A DNA stretch of 64,000 nucleotides from the NCBI GenBank assembly GCA_963575645.1, contig OY754466.1, positions 9,898,001-9,962,000 on the forward strand. The letters run 5' to 3'. Shown one piece after another: positions 11,165-22,290 of this stretch. Source of the stretch: Xanthostigma xanthostigma. Lineage: Eukaryota; Arthropoda; Insecta; Raphidioptera; Raphidiidae. Numbering within the stretch: the first letter of the stretch is position 1; every line of letters begins with the position of its first letter. The notes under the pieces were generated by a model. It did not search any database, was not told the origin of the DNA, and saw only the letters and a list, made by a program, of their open reading frames with translations. A program made the position numbers and the translations under genes.

Positions 11165-11350
11165 ATAAAATTATCGACCAGTTTTTCAGACAATTATATT
11201 GACAAAAATATATAATTATAATTCAATACACTTACGGTTCGGTCCGGATTTGGACTTATTCAGAATTGAGCTAAAAATACAAAAATTAATTAATAATTAG
11301 TTTCTAATAAAATTCGCGTTAAATGTTTTTAATATCAAACTAATAATATT
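11165..11350. mobile_element. Penelope-like repeat fragment with hammerhead-like core
   Basis: It begins AAAATTATCGACCAGTTTTT. On the minus strand it has TTCAGAATAAGTCCAAATCC-type text reading towards GGACCGAACCG, the same arrangement as the left arm at 8.7 kb. The core is degenerate, with GAACC replacing GAAAC. Confidence 0.45.
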
Positions 11351-11687
11351 AACAATATCATTATGAACTTGAATGTTGCCAGGAAGTTAGCCAATTTGAG
11401 CACCTTATTTGATAGTGGCCACTAATAAAATAGATCAACATTCACAGCCAATTCAATTTTCTTTTTCTTTAATGAAATGTAAAAAAACTGTTCTCGTCAA
11501 CATGTCACTTTTTTGACATTGCCATACTTAGAAAAATATTTTTTATGAATCAGTCGAAAAGAATGGCCGATGACGTCATACAGAACACAATCGAAAAGTG
11601 AAAGTCATAAAAATATGCATGCTTTCTAAAAAAACAAATTCGACGTGTTCGAGTATTTTTCTCAGAAAGTTTCAATAATAATTTAAA

Positions 11688-12086
11688 TCATATATATTAA
11701 TACGCTAAGGTTAAAGATGTTTGCCTCCCTTTTTAGAAAAAACCTCACAATTGCTCCACATAAATTATATATCATTTTACAGATAATTGCTTGCTCTACT
11801 GACATCGACAACTAAAACATTTATTATTGCTTTTGTTTTTGTAAATTAATTAAAATACAACAACGCTGAACAACGCCTGCCATCTGACGGCTTTAATTTT
11901 GAAGCAACGTCAACACTTCGATCTGTCATCTGAGCTTCATATTGTAATACAACAAAAAGAAGAACGTTATAAGCAGTGTGCAAAATTAGAAACGAATTGA
12001 ATACCTGCAATCATATTTAAAAAATAATTTTGTAAAGTGATAATTATTATACTTATTTAGTGCGAATAATTCGCACAGGTCACTAG
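11688..12086 (+). mobile_element. Non-autonomous Helitron-like element, copy 2
   Basis: It starts TCATATATATTAATACG after an A. It ends with the hairpin GTGCGAATAATTCGCAC (12060-12076), six bases and CTAG before a T. It is about 180 bp shorter than copies 1 and 3 because of an internal deletion in the AAAGCCGTCAGATGGC repeat region, and it lacks a CT just before the terminal CTAG. It has no ORF. Confidence 0.72.
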
Positions 12087-12247
12087 TTTCATATATATTA
12101 CTAGTGGATCGATCTGTCTTCGCCCGAATTCGTAGATTGCCAGCGTTTTTTCGTCGACTTACGTTGCAAAATTAGTCTCCACGAAAAGCGATTTTATTTT
12201 AACCTATGCCCATTGCCCATCCTAAAGGTTCATTCTAAATATTGGTG
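12087..12247 (+). mobile_element. RTE-type LINE 3' tail fragment (family 3)
   Basis: It contains CGACTTACGTTGCAAAATTA, CCATCCTAAAGGTTCATTC and ATATTGGTGAAA. These correspond in order to the tail at 9.8-10.0 kb but stop before the last part, just before the tRNA terminator. Confidence 0.55.
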
Positions 12248-12255
12248 AAAAAAAA
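12248..12255 (-). terminator. Pol III terminator of tRNA-Gly
   Basis: On the minus strand a run of eight T residues lies about eight bases past the tRNA 3' end. This is a standard RNA polymerase III stop signal and supports the neighbouring gene being functional. Confidence 0.8.
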
Positions 12256-12262
12256 GAAGAGT

Positions 12263-12333
12263 TGCATCGGCCGGGAATCGAACCCGGGCCGCCCGCGTGG
12301 CAGGCGAGCATTCTACCACTGAACCACCGATGC
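12263..12333 (-). tRNA. tRNA-Gly-GCC: tRNA-Gly (anticodon GCC)
   Basis: This is an intact 71-nt intronless tRNA on the minus strand. The acceptor ends GCATCGG and CCGATGC pair fully. Box A (TGGTTCAGTGG) and box B (GGTTCGATTCC) match the internal Pol III promoter. The anticodon loop reads CTGCCAC, so the anticodon is GCC for glycine. The T-arm and discriminator A are normal and CCA is not encoded, as expected in animals. A T8 terminator follows. Its context is repeats only. Unlike the tRNA-like blocks elsewhere in the window, it has no decayed stem, so I treat it as a real gene. Confidence 0.95.
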
Positions 12334-13807
12334 TTGCGAACGTTTGCTGTTTACATTGCATTGCTAACGTTTATTTAGATCAAAATACTATCAAACAAAG
12401 TGTCGTGACGGTCGAAAGCTTACGCTTTTTTTTGCCTAACTTCCATTCTCCATTTATATCTGTAACGTCCCATAAGGAACTTCGTTCTAAAAAAAATTTA
12501 AATCGGTTTGGAAGTTTCGGATATTACTCTCCGCGCACATACACAAACGAACAAAATTCGCCCTCTCTCTTTATAATATTTGCATAGGTGGTACCGACTT
12601 GTTCAGAATAAAAATCGACATTTTATGATTCGAACCCTAGGTCCCGTCATTCGACCGGCGCCAATAGTGTATATGCCATAAACTGTGTATGGGAAAATAC
12701 AATAAAAAGAGGTATAAGAAGGTAGAATTGACAGAGCACAGACTAGTAGATGAGGACGAAGAAAAGAGAACAAACTGGGGTCGGAGGGTTGTTAGTTGTA
12801 TATGTCCCGTGTCTTCTTGAGTGTGTTCAGCGGGAAGATTGTTTGATTTAGAAGTAAGTCAGAAGCAGCTGCCAATGGGATGCGACGCGACGCTACTATA
12901 AGTTCAAGAAGTATTAGGCGTTATAACTTCAGATATTAGATCGAGCAACACGCGCATCGGACACGAATTGTATATACTTACCAAGTATACATTTAAATAC
13001 AAAGATTTAAATAAACATAATAGATACCCAATATAGCCTAGTCAAGAAGTGAGATTCATGAGAAAAATAGATCCAAGTCTCCAAAAAAATATGAGCAATA
13101 GCTTATTCGATTCGGAAAAATAACCCTAAAATGACGTTTTTTTTTATTTTTTTTCGCCGACAAAAATTGCATTTGTTATTAACAAAAAACGAAAAGATTA
13201 AAGAGCCCCTCATATTTTTGGCAATTACTCAAAAACTACAGGCGATAGCAGAAATTCAAAAAAAATATTCTTAAAGAGGAGAAAATTTCCAATAAAAAAG
13301 TCCCCCTCCCACACTCTATCTCTGTTATTTATAGTTTTAATATAACGTTGAAAATAAGATTCCACGCGGTCGTTACAGCTACAGCTCGAGCGCTCCGCCT
13401 GTTGAGAGAGTACAAAACATAAAATAATTTTTTTATAGTATATAATATATTAAATGACAAATAAAAAATCGGAATAAATTATGGTGATAAATTATGATCA
13501 AACATGTATATAGGGACCCTCATCTCAAAAAATATAGAACCGATAAGAAAAGTGGATCTAAAAAAATATTTGTCTGCTTATTTTTTTTTTTTTATTTAGG
13601 AAAACAAAAACAAAAATGTGCTTCGACTATTGAGGACATTAGCACTTCTACCGTAAGGCATATTATTCAATAAGAAGATCTGCTTATTTGATTGCAGCTA
13701 GAACCCAAACCACGCAAGATCGGTTCTGCTAAAATGTTGCATGCTTGTTTAGAACAGTCAAATTTAGAGACGAAATCATAAAATTTGGAAGTTGTGACTT
13801 CCTAACA
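12334..13807. other. Unassigned region, no gene recognised
   Basis: It contains CATAAGGAACTTCGTTC and CTCTCCGCGCACATACAC, typical of retroelement tails, near 12470-12545. The rest is AT-rich with several poly(A)/poly(T) runs. I see no coding region or clear element boundary. Confidence 0.4.
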
Positions 13808-13960
13808 CTTCAATAAATAAAACTATCGACCAATTTTTCAGACAATATATATTAACAAAAAATAATAATTAATACATTGATGTTTCGGTCCGGATTTGGA
13901 TCTTCCTAAGAACTATTGAAAACTGCCTAAAAACTTAAAAATAATTTTTTCAGGAATAAG
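13808..13960. mobile_element. Penelope-like repeat fragment
   Basis: It begins AATAAAACTATCGACCAATT and contains GATGTTTCGGTCCGGATTTG, which on the minus strand is the CCAAATCCGGACCGAAACATC half of the hammerhead-like core. The CTGAAGA half has decayed to CTTAGGAAG. Confidence 0.45.
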
Positions 13961-14332
13961 TAAAATGCTTCTATGGTTTTAATAAACTGAAAGGCCTTTA
14001 GCTTGCTTCAAAAAGGATTAAAACGTGAAATTATTTATTTGCGCAACAAACTTTTTTGCATCGAAGCTGTGCGTCTGACTTAAAAATAAAACTCAACTTG
14101 TACTTTAATATTACTTTTTGACGTCAAAAGAAACTGTCCAAAAATTGACAAATAAACAAAATGATTGCGTTTTATTCAAATATTCCCATGCAAATTATAT
14201 TATAAAATAATATGAAATGACACCAAAAAAATGCACTCAATAAAAGTTTAAATTTGTTTTTCGAATGAATAATACATATTTTTAGAGACGGTTCGACATT
14301 TTGTCATTTGAGATTGAAATGATAAATAACTA
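13961..14332. other. AT-rich stretch, no gene recognised
   Basis: No ORF and no element ends recognised. Confidence 0.35.
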
Positions 14333-14460
14333 GAGAGGCTCGATCCGGCTTCGCGCGAATTTGTAGATTGCCACCGTTTCTTCGTCGACTTACGTTGTAA
14401 AATTGGTCTCCACGTAAAGTGATTTTATTTCAACGCGTTAATATATAGCCTATGTTCTTC
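14333..14460 (+). mobile_element. RTE-type LINE tail fragment (family 3)
   Basis: It shares CGACTTACGTTGTAAAATTG, GTCTCCACGTAAAG and AATATATAGCCTAT with the tail at 9.8-10.0 kb and stops early. Confidence 0.5.
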
Positions 14461-14789
14461 AAACACTAAATTTACATAAGTTTTTTTTTTTTTTATTTTA
14501 TGTTGTAAAGTGCATGCTTTGTTTGCTTATTTCATGTCAAGTAAATAACAATGGTTTTTCTTTATGTAATTGTAATAGAGAAACAAATTTAATATAAGCC
14601 ACGTTACGAGTTTTGTCGTGCTTGTAGGTACCTACATGTAAATAAATAAGTTAAAACAAATAGTACAAGTGCTGCCATTGCACTATAGTGACTAGATATA
14701 CTACTAAAGTGCATTTTATTATATTACGTTAAGACGCAAAAATCAGTTTTATATCGCGATTCTTTATAGTATGAACTAACCTCCATAAA

Positions 14790-15375
14790 TCATATATAGG
14801 TATTAATACGTTAAGGTTAAGATGTTTGCCTCCCTTTTTAGAAAAAAACCACACAATTTCTCCACATAAATTATATATCATTTTACAGATAATTGCTTGC
14901 TCTACTGAGATCGACAACTAAAAAATGTATTATTGCTTTTGTTTTTGTAAATTAATTAATTAACAGCAACGCTGAACAACGTCTGTCATCTGACGGCTTT
15001 AATTTTGAAACAACGTCAACACTTCGATCTGTCATCCGACCTTCATATTGTAAATACTGCATACTGCCATCTGGCGGCTTTAATTTTGAAACAGCGAGCA
15101 ACGCTGAACAACGTCACAGCAATGCTGCATGATGCCATCTGACGGCTTAGATCAACGCTTTTACTACTTGCGCCTCTATATGACAATTTTAGTAAAATAT
15201 TTCTTTGATCTGTCATCTGAGCTTCATATTGTAATACAACAAAAAGAAGAACGTTATAAGCAGTGTGCAAAATTAGAAACGAATTGAATACCTGCAATCA
15301 TATTTAAAAAATAATTTTGTAAAGTGATAATTATTATACTTATTTAGTGCGAATAATTCGCACAGGTCACTCTAG
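14790..15375 (+). mobile_element. Non-autonomous Helitron-like element, copy 3
   Basis: It starts with TC (14790-14791) after an A and ends with the hairpin GTGCGAATAATTCGCAC (15347-15363), AGGTCACT and CTAG (15372-15375) before a T. It is collinear with copy 1, including the duplicated GACGGCTTTAATTTTGAA blocks. No Rep/helicase ORF is present, and the 84-residue minus-strand frame inside it is not a recognisable protein. Confidence 0.75.
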
Positions 15376-15440
15376 TAAGCTTATATAATGTCATAAGGTA
15401 AGTGGAAGTTTGAGTGACTGGTCATTATTTCTTAGTGCAG

Positions 15441-15691
15441 TGTTTTTCAAAGTGTGGGTCGCAAAGCCTCTACAAGGGGACGCGGACTCAGTAAAAAAAG
15501 TTCTGTTTTAGATACTTTCTTATGTATTTAATCGATACCTAATTATGAAAATAAATAAAAATGTTGAACGGATTTCATATTTGTAATTTAATAAAATACA
15601 CTATATTGATTAGGAACAGCGGAGGGTAGGGGGTCCCAAAATATTTTTTCATACTAAGGGGGTCGTACCATGAAAAAGATTGAAAAACAGT
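15441..15691. mobile_element. hAT-like MITE (CAGTGTTTTTCAA ends)
   Basis: The left end is CAGTGTTTTTCAAAGTGTG and the reversed right end is CACTGTTTTTCAATCTTTTT. I could not find a convincing 8-bp duplication, so the exact ends are uncertain by a few bases. Confidence 0.6.
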
Positions 15692-16679
15692 GAATGCTTG
15701 TTTTCTTGACACACGTTTTGCTATCCATGTTAACATCATCATTAAACTTAGAGAATGGGCAAATTCTGTTTTTTTTTTTAATTAATTGACTGATATTTAT
15801 TGTATTTTTTATTTGCAAAAGAGATTTACCGAATATGGACATATTTATATTTTTGGAGGATATAATAAAATAAATCATTTTGTATCGAAAATGTCCAATT
15901 TGGGATACCATGTCGCGATTTGAAGATTATTTGGTTACTCGAGAGTGCGGCATTACGCTATTGGTAACTACATCTGACAATCTCCAAGCGACTCAATCGC
16001 AAACTCGTGTGACATAAGGTACAATGTTGGGCCTAACTAATAAAAAAATTCACATGTGATGAAACGTCAAACTTTTTTGAGACCGTGCAAGTTATTACAG
16101 CTACAGAAACACAGATGAAGCAAAGACATAACAAGTAACGGTGAAACAAACTTCTTACAGCATTCATAAACTTATACTATTGCCAAAGTTTTTTTATTAT
16201 ATTTATTGTATGACAACAAGCTGATGCCACAATAACAAATTACTTAATATGCAAAAAAACCTACAGTCATATGGCTTATTTATTATTTTATTTTATTAAA
16301 TACTAAATTTGAAGGTAATAATAATTTCGAAAGGCTTCAGGGATTTTTTTTGGAAACAAAATTTCGCAAAGATAAAAATTTAAGACTTGGCTGGTCTCCA
16401 CTACACTTCAGGCCGGTCTCCAATTTTGTGTTCAGACATTTCGCACATTTTCACCCAAAAATGTTTCGTAGTACTCCTATAATGTAACGTAACACAATGT
16501 AATACGCTATAGACGCTCGATAACAGAGATCAAAAGCGTTTTGAAACTGAATTTGAGTCGTAAGGAATACGATTAAGCGACATTTGCGTCCCGTTGTGTG
16601 GACCATCACTTCTAGTTTACGTTGTATTCTCCGGCAGATAATTTCATATATGCGAATGCCGTAACATATTCACGTGTAG
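15692..16679. other. Unassigned region, no gene recognised
   Basis: No ORF longer than background and no element ends identified. Two short direct repeats of CTGGTCTCC/CCGGTCTCC sit near 16392-16422. Confidence 0.35.
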
Positions 16680-17032
16680 CAATGATGTGTCCACATGACT
16701 CTTTATTGGGAGCTGGCTCCGTGCGCTCCGCTCACTAAAAGGAGTCGCTCAGAGGGAGTCGTTCAAATGAGCGACGCACTACTGCAGAGGTGTGAACTGT
16801 CATCATGCCATGCTCAGGAGTCACTTAGAATTGCACAGCACAATACACACACTCAGCTCTGAGCTCATTTCCATATGATTCTGATCTTATATTATTCGCA
16901 TTTCGGATAAACTATAAAGTAAAGGGTGTTTTTTTTGGAGGTTTGGTTTTGAAATTGGCAACACCGTTTCAAGTGACAGTTAATTTGACAGTTGACAGAT
17001 GATTTGTGGTCAGTATGTTTTGCCATTTAACC

Positions 17033-17511
17033 ATGAATAGACTTACATCAGTACAACGCTTGCAAATTGTGCAAATTTATTTTGAAAATTATGGTTCAGT
17101 TTGCCAAACTAACCGTGCGCTACGTCCATTTTACGGTCGACATAATCGTCCATCCGAGCAAGTTATTCGGAAAACCATGGATCGTTTTCGAACTACGCAT
17201 ACTCTAGTTGATAACACGCATCCACAAAGACGCCGTGCAGTGCGCACAGAAGATGCCATTGCTGCTGTGGTGCGTAGTGTTGAGGAGGACCCGAATGAGT
17301 CGATACGCCGTCGTGCACAGCAATTGGGACTGTGCCCATCCACGTTGTGGAAGATTTTGCGAAAAGATCTTGGCTTACGAGCTTACAATATCCAGCTTGT
17401 GCAAGAGTTAAATCCGCGTGACCATTATGCGCGCCGTACGTTCGGTGAATGGGCCGAAAACAATATTCAGCTTGATCCTCTTTTTCAACGCAAAATTTTG
17501 ATCTCACACCT
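17033..17511 (+). pseudogene. Tc1/mariner transposase, N-terminal DNA-binding part
   Basis: The frame opens at ATG 17033 and gives a paired helix-turn-helix region. The first HTH is around residues 5-50 (QRLQIVQIYFENYGSV, then NRPSEQVIRKTMDRF). A linker with HPQRRRAVRTEDAIAAVV leads to a second HTH (ARRAQQLG-like, then STLWKILRKDLGL). The frame then reaches DPLFQRKILIS, which in the family is followed by the first catalytic Asp. That residue and everything up to the C-terminal block are deleted. The frame nominally runs on to 17539 but is out of phase after the deletion. It cannot make an active transposase. Confidence 0.85.
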
Positions 17512-17721
17512 ATGGATTACTTTCTTTGGGGATACGTGAAGTCACTAGTCTACGCCGATAAACCACAGACGTTGGATCACTTGGAAGTCAACATTCGCCG
17601 CGCTATTGGCGATATACGGCCCCAGATGCTCGATAAAGTGATCGAAAATTGGACTTCCCGATTGCGCTTCATTCAAGCCAGCCGTGGCGCCCATATGCCC
17701 GAAATCATATTTAAACATTAA
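17509..17721 (+). pseudogene. Tc1/mariner transposase, C-terminal part
   Basis: In another frame the sequence resumes at TPMDYFLWGYVKSLVY and ends SRGAHMPEIIFKH with a TAA. This matches the end of mariner-type transposases, where (S)PDLTPxDFFLWG follows the third catalytic residue. The junction lies just after ILIS of the N-terminal part, so all three DDE/D acidic residues have been lost in one deletion of roughly the catalytic core. Confidence 0.85.
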
Positions 17722-18146
17722 TGGCATAAAATTATATTTTAAACAAAGCCAACAACGTGGCCAGCAACCTTATTTTTACGTGTTTTATTTCATTTTAAAC
17801 TTGTATACCTCTAAAAAAAACACCCATTATTATAAAAGCTTAACAATAATAATGTTTATTGTTACAATATTAGATCCGTCAATGTGAATGGTTTAAGTCA
17901 CTGTAAACAGTGTGTCATTCAACATTAAACGACTCTGCAAAGATAACTCCGTACGTGCAAAGTTCACTAGTGTCTCTGTGCCCTGTGCTGTGTGCGCTCT
18001 GCAAATGTGCGAATGCCACAGTACAGAATAAGTCAGCACAGAGCAATGGCGCTCGGAGTGAAAAAAAGAGCGACTCGCTTCGCTCCGAGAAAGGAGTCGC
18101 TCATTATGAACGACTCGCTTAGGAGCGACACATCACTAATGTGTAG

Positions 18147-20039
18147 TCGCTAGCAGCGCTGTACATTTAATATCATTTGCCTCACGTTTTAAACTTATGA
18201 CATGTACCCTTGTTTCATACATGCAGCTCGCAGTGTAATGAAATCACGAGTTTTTCACTTTTCAAAGAAATAAGTTTTCGCGTACCCGTCACTTCCACCA
18301 GAATATGGTGGACGTTATGATTGTGACAAATGCGGTTATTTAACAAGGGTACAAATGGAACTGGCGAACCTTATAAATATAGCGAAGGGAATGTTTCTGG
18401 GATGTCTTTATACTGGTATATCTATTGTTGTCTATTCGTTCTTCCATAAAGAAAGAAGTGTGCTGTAAGTTGTGATTCAGTGAAATGCCACGGAAGTGAT
18501 GTTGTAGCGGGCAGTGCGAAGGCCTCAAGTGATAGGTTGAAAAAATCGAATTATTTTTAAGCTATTGCATAGCTTCTATCGCGGGCTTTGAGCGCGGCGA
18601 CCGAATCAAGAAATTCCGTAACGAAAAAAAACCTAACACTCACCCACCCACAGCGGTGCGGCGTTGACAGCCGTGCATCGTCTAACGTCGTTTCAGGTCG
18701 GCAGAGTTCGGCACGGTGTTTGTGTGCTCATAACTGCATAACTGCTCATAACTGATTCTATCTTTATTTGTGTATAAATGAATTTATATATAATACTGCT
18801 ATAAAAATAACCTAAATTATTTAGGTTATGTGCAGAGAAAGTATATATGATATTATATCTATATAAATGTACATCGCGCGAAATTCTATGATCAAACTCT
18901 TAATATCGTTCTTTTTGTTCAAATTTTTTGAATGAATAATTGTTTTGGTGTGTAATTACACTATTTATACCTTATTATTTATACCTAGCTATTTTCGTTT
19001 TATAGAGAAGAAAAACTTAAAGACCTAAAAAGAATATGCAATAGCTTTACCGCGGCAGTCCCCGAGTGCCACACGTATTTTTTTTGTACATAAATTGATT
19101 CCTAAACATATTTAGAATATGTTGGTAAAATGATTTTATAATATTCTAAGTTGTTGGAAAGATACAGCTGTTAGAAGAGGAGGTGTTCGAAGCGCTCATT
19201 GAGCAGTTGGGCACCGAGCTTATTGTCACGTGTCGACTTGTTACTTGAAACCTTCTAAAACAAATGAGGAACAAACAAGCAAAACCCAATATATCCATTT
19301 TTGAGTTAAATACCTATTCTAGTTAATTTTGGTAAGCTTTTTGCAGATTAAGATTTCATAGTTTAAATCGTAGTTGAAACTTAAAACGCGTTTTTCTCAA
19401 AGCTATGTTTTTCTAATTTGTCTCCACGATATCTCAAAAACGGTTTGACCAATTACTTTGAAATTTTAATGGTAGATTCGACACATGTATAGTCGTAGGA
19501 TGAAGTAGGATCTTTTGGAAATTCCGAGTGGTTCTATTTTTTTAGACGCAAAATTATCGAAAAAAAATCACGAAATTTACAAATTAATTTTCAAAAATGT
19601 GTCAATTCAATTTTCAATATTTTCGAATAATCTTAGATCATCTCATTGCCACAGGCTTACGGGTTAAAATGCCGTTTAATTTTTTATTTGAGGTAAGCCA
19701 ATTAGTCGGAATCATAAAAAGTTCAAAGTTTTATCTTTTTATTGGCCGTCAAAAAAAAAGAATACTAAAAAAATGTCTAAAAAACGGGCCGTCAGATGGG
19801 GTGACTCCCTTAAGGTAGTTGTTGCACCAGATGCAGTTTCTTAGGATTTGTTTTGAAATTTAGACAGATTTTTATTTGAATAATTCTGCATCGATTAGTG
19901 CAAAATGAAAATAAGCAACTAGCAGACCGCTAGTTGCTTATAAATTTCATTTGCAAAATTGATATCTACGAAAAGCGCTTAACATTAAAATGGGTAAAGT
20001 AAGCTATCCTTAAAAGATAGACATATGCCATCGCGAACT
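18147..20039. other. Unassigned region, no gene recognised
   Basis: Mixed AT-rich DNA with a modestly GC-richer patch at about 18590-18730 (GCGGGCTTTGAGCGCGGCG, GTCGGCAGAGTTCGGCACGG). I found no splice-bounded ORF. The tail-like text TTAAAATGCCGTTTAATTTTT and CGTCAGATGGGGTGACTCC occurs near 19670-19810. Confidence 0.35.
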
Positions 20040-20345
20040 TTTCTGTAGACCTATAAAAGAGGAACAATTTCACCATACATTGTTTTGTTACATCTCAAAG
20101 GGATTAGGCAGCGTTTTCGATGAAATTTCCCAGTCGGCTTGGTTTTTTTCGACATCTTCAACAACCATCGTCATATTTCAACCAATTTACACAAAACATT
20201 AATGAATTATACACATAAACCTCTCTCTTGAATCACTCCGTCCATTGATGAAAATCGTATGAAAATCCGTTCGGTAGTTTTTGATTTTTATCGCGTTCAG
20301 ACAGACAGCCGCGGCGGGGTGACTTTGTTTTATAATATGTAGAGA
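20040..20345 (-). mobile_element. RTE-type LINE 3' tail
   Basis: On the minus strand it reads CTGTCTGAACGCGATAAAAA, AAAACTACCGAACGGATTTT and ATGGACGGAGTGATTC, matching the plus-strand copy at 55.18-55.28 kb. Only the tail is present. Confidence 0.6.
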
Positions 20346-20864
20346 TACAGTTCCAAAGATTAAGTTTTGAGACTCTTATTGCATTATACGGAATACCGAA
20401 AAGTTTACCTACATATACAATAACAGCTAAAAAACTTTTCTTATGATTGTTATAAAAAACTAAAGCAACATTAAATCTTTCAAATAATTTTTGTATTTTA
20501 GCTAACACTTTGTATATCAACAAACTTTAAAACTCTTTCAAATCGTAGTAGCACTGAAAATAGTTGCTTCAATAGATGTTTGATATAAAATTTAATTTAC
20601 AGTCTCAAATTAGATTTGATAAAAGAACTTTTTTCTCAACGCTTGCACTTTTTTGGTTTAAGGCAGTGCACTAAAAAATACTCATTATACATTCTTCGTT
20701 TAATTATAAATCACTTATATATTGATAATTGTCTGCTACATAGATCATAATATCTAACCTATAAACGTGGAATATTATATCCACAGTTGCTCTTGTGAAT
20801 TTATTTATGTGTTGTTTATTAACCTTCTGTAAAGTGTATAGTTGCAAAACATTAAAGTTAGTGA
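20346..20864. other. AT-rich stretch, no gene recognised
   Basis: The frames of 96 and 71 residues here show no family I know and no splice context. I see no element ends. Confidence 0.35.
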
Positions 20865-21128
20865 AAGTTTTTCATGATGATCGGAGTTACCGTTCAAAAT
20901 TTTTTGTCGAACGGACAAATTTTGAGTTACATTTTGCAACATTTTTCATTGATGCTCCGCTCTTATTGGTCGTAGCGCGATATTATATAGCCTATAGCCT
21001 ACCTCGATAAATGGGCTATCCAACAAAAAAAAAATTCAATTCGAACCAGTAGTTCCCAAGATTAGCGCGTTCAACCAAACAAACAAACAAACTCTTCAGC
21101 TTTATATATTAGTATCTATAGATAGTAT
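20865..21128 (+). mobile_element. RTE-type LINE 3' tail (family 1)
   Basis: It contains CATGATGATCGGAGTTACCG, ATTGATGCTCCGCTC, ATAAATGGGCTATCCAAC and ends AACTCTTCAGCTTTATATAT followed by TAGTAT. Four more copies occur at 30.25, 51.05, 53.45 and (short) 29.23 kb. The repeated 3' end with variable 5' truncation is the pattern left by target-primed reverse transcription. Confidence 0.75.
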
Positions 21129-21769
21129 TTTGGTTTGACCCACATATTGCAACACATTGAATAAGTCTGGTGCTAATGATAATTAGTTGAAGAACCCTTT
21201 TTCTGTCTTCTTCTTCTTCAAAAAAAAACTCAAGTTTTTAATAACTTCTTTGCGTGCTGAATTCTGTATAGAAAACAAGTCAATACAAAGTTTATATTAG
21301 AAGAGATTTTCCAACTTTTTGTGTACATAAATTTTCTACATTCAAAATATTTAAACTGTAAGAATGGTGATGGAAATGAAACCCGAGACCTGCAGCATGA
21401 AAAGCCAGTAAACTATTTGAAAGAGTTTATGAGATAGAGTTCGTGTTTCTTTCAGAACATTTATTTCTGAGTAAAAAACCAAGGGTTGGGTTAATCGCTG
21501 CTTTAAGATTAAGACTTTCTTTCTGAATTGAACGACTTCCTACGCGACTCTCGCTAAGCTTAACGCTTTGAAACAATTTTTAATGATGTATGTAAATGTC
21601 AAATCTCAATATTTTCTAAGTTGAAATGGTTCTGTCTGGGATTTTAACATTTCAACCCACAAGTAGAGAATGGTAGGTCAAAAATCACTTTTCAAAATTT
21701 TACAATATCTTTCCGTTTTGAGCTCCTTTGAATCAAAAAACATATTTTTGGAAAAACTCTGTGCGTCTG
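21129..21769. other. Unassigned stretch
   Basis: No ORF recognised. Near 21650-21700 it has CAACCCACAAGTAGAGAATG and TAGGTCAAAAATCACTTTT, text also present at 31.49-31.54 kb, so this is part of an old dispersed repeat. Confidence 0.4.
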
Positions 21770-22290
21770 CGATACAGGTCAAACGGATAAGCGGATTGAA
21801 ACCAAATGGGAGGATGTTTGGTATGCAAATATGAAGAGCCCTATTGTTTATGGGGAAAATCGGCACATGCACAGAAGAGATATATGCTATAACGTTGTTT
21901 TTTTATATAATAATGGTATACTTTTCATAACGGATTATTATTCTATTTATTTTTTCAAGAAAGTTTTGTTAAAAAAAATTTTTGCTAAACTTTATAGTTT
22001 CGGAAATATTTTGAAAATAAAAAAAAATCAGCTGTTATTTTATTTTCTAGATCTGTCAGAAATAAACTAGTTAAGCATGCTTCGATTAATTTTTACATGA
22101 TATTAAAATATTATGTAGGTAATTAGGGCAACGATATCAAATATCATATTGAATACTAGCCATTACCCGCGTCACCTCACGCAATATCAGAAATTTTATT
22201 TTCTTTGATGTACCTACTATATCAAATGTAAACATTTTTAAGTTGGAATGGTCCCGTCGCCCAATTGGCTGGATTTTTTTTGTTATACAG
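21770..22290. repeat. Dispersed ~0.5-kb repeat, uninterrupted copy
   Basis: It is collinear with 52200-52990. Shared blocks are GATACAGGTCAAACGGATAA, GAAGAGCCCTATTGTTT, TTTATAGTTTCGGAAATATT and CCAATTGGCTG. This copy lacks the 0.3-kb insertion present at 52.4 kb and so gives its empty site, near 21970-21990. I do not recognise the family. Confidence 0.7.

Larger units (their letters stand above)
16922..17827 (+). mobile_element. Internally deleted Tc1/mariner element
   Basis: The terminal inverted repeat is GGGTGTTTTTTTTGGAGGT on the left and GGGTGTTTTTTTTAGAGGT reversed on the right, with two further outer bases. TA flanks both ends (16920-16921 and 17828-17829). It carries remnants of a transposase (see next entries). 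Sister copies of the host element at 54.6 and 48.95 kb lack it and preserve the empty TA site. Confidence 0.88.
16680..18138. mobile_element. hAT MITE (TAGTGATGTGTC ends), interrupted by mariner
   Basis: The left end reads CAATGATGTGTC and the reversed right end TAGTGATGTGTC. The flanks ACGTGTAG (16672-16679) and ATGTGTAG (18139-18146) match at seven of eight bases. Without the nested Tc1/mariner element it would be about 550 bp, matching the complete sister copy of 560 bp at 54281-54840. Subterminal regions are rich in GAGCGACTC-type palindromes, which are probable transposase-binding iterons. Confidence 0.85.

Noticed and set aside
12297..12587. 96-residue frame starting in the tRNA gene
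   Set aside because: It starts inside the tRNA read in antisense and continues into a retroelement tail.
17193..17507. Antisense 104-residue frame over the mariner
   Set aside because: It mirrors the real transposase frame on the plus strand and has no protein character of its own.
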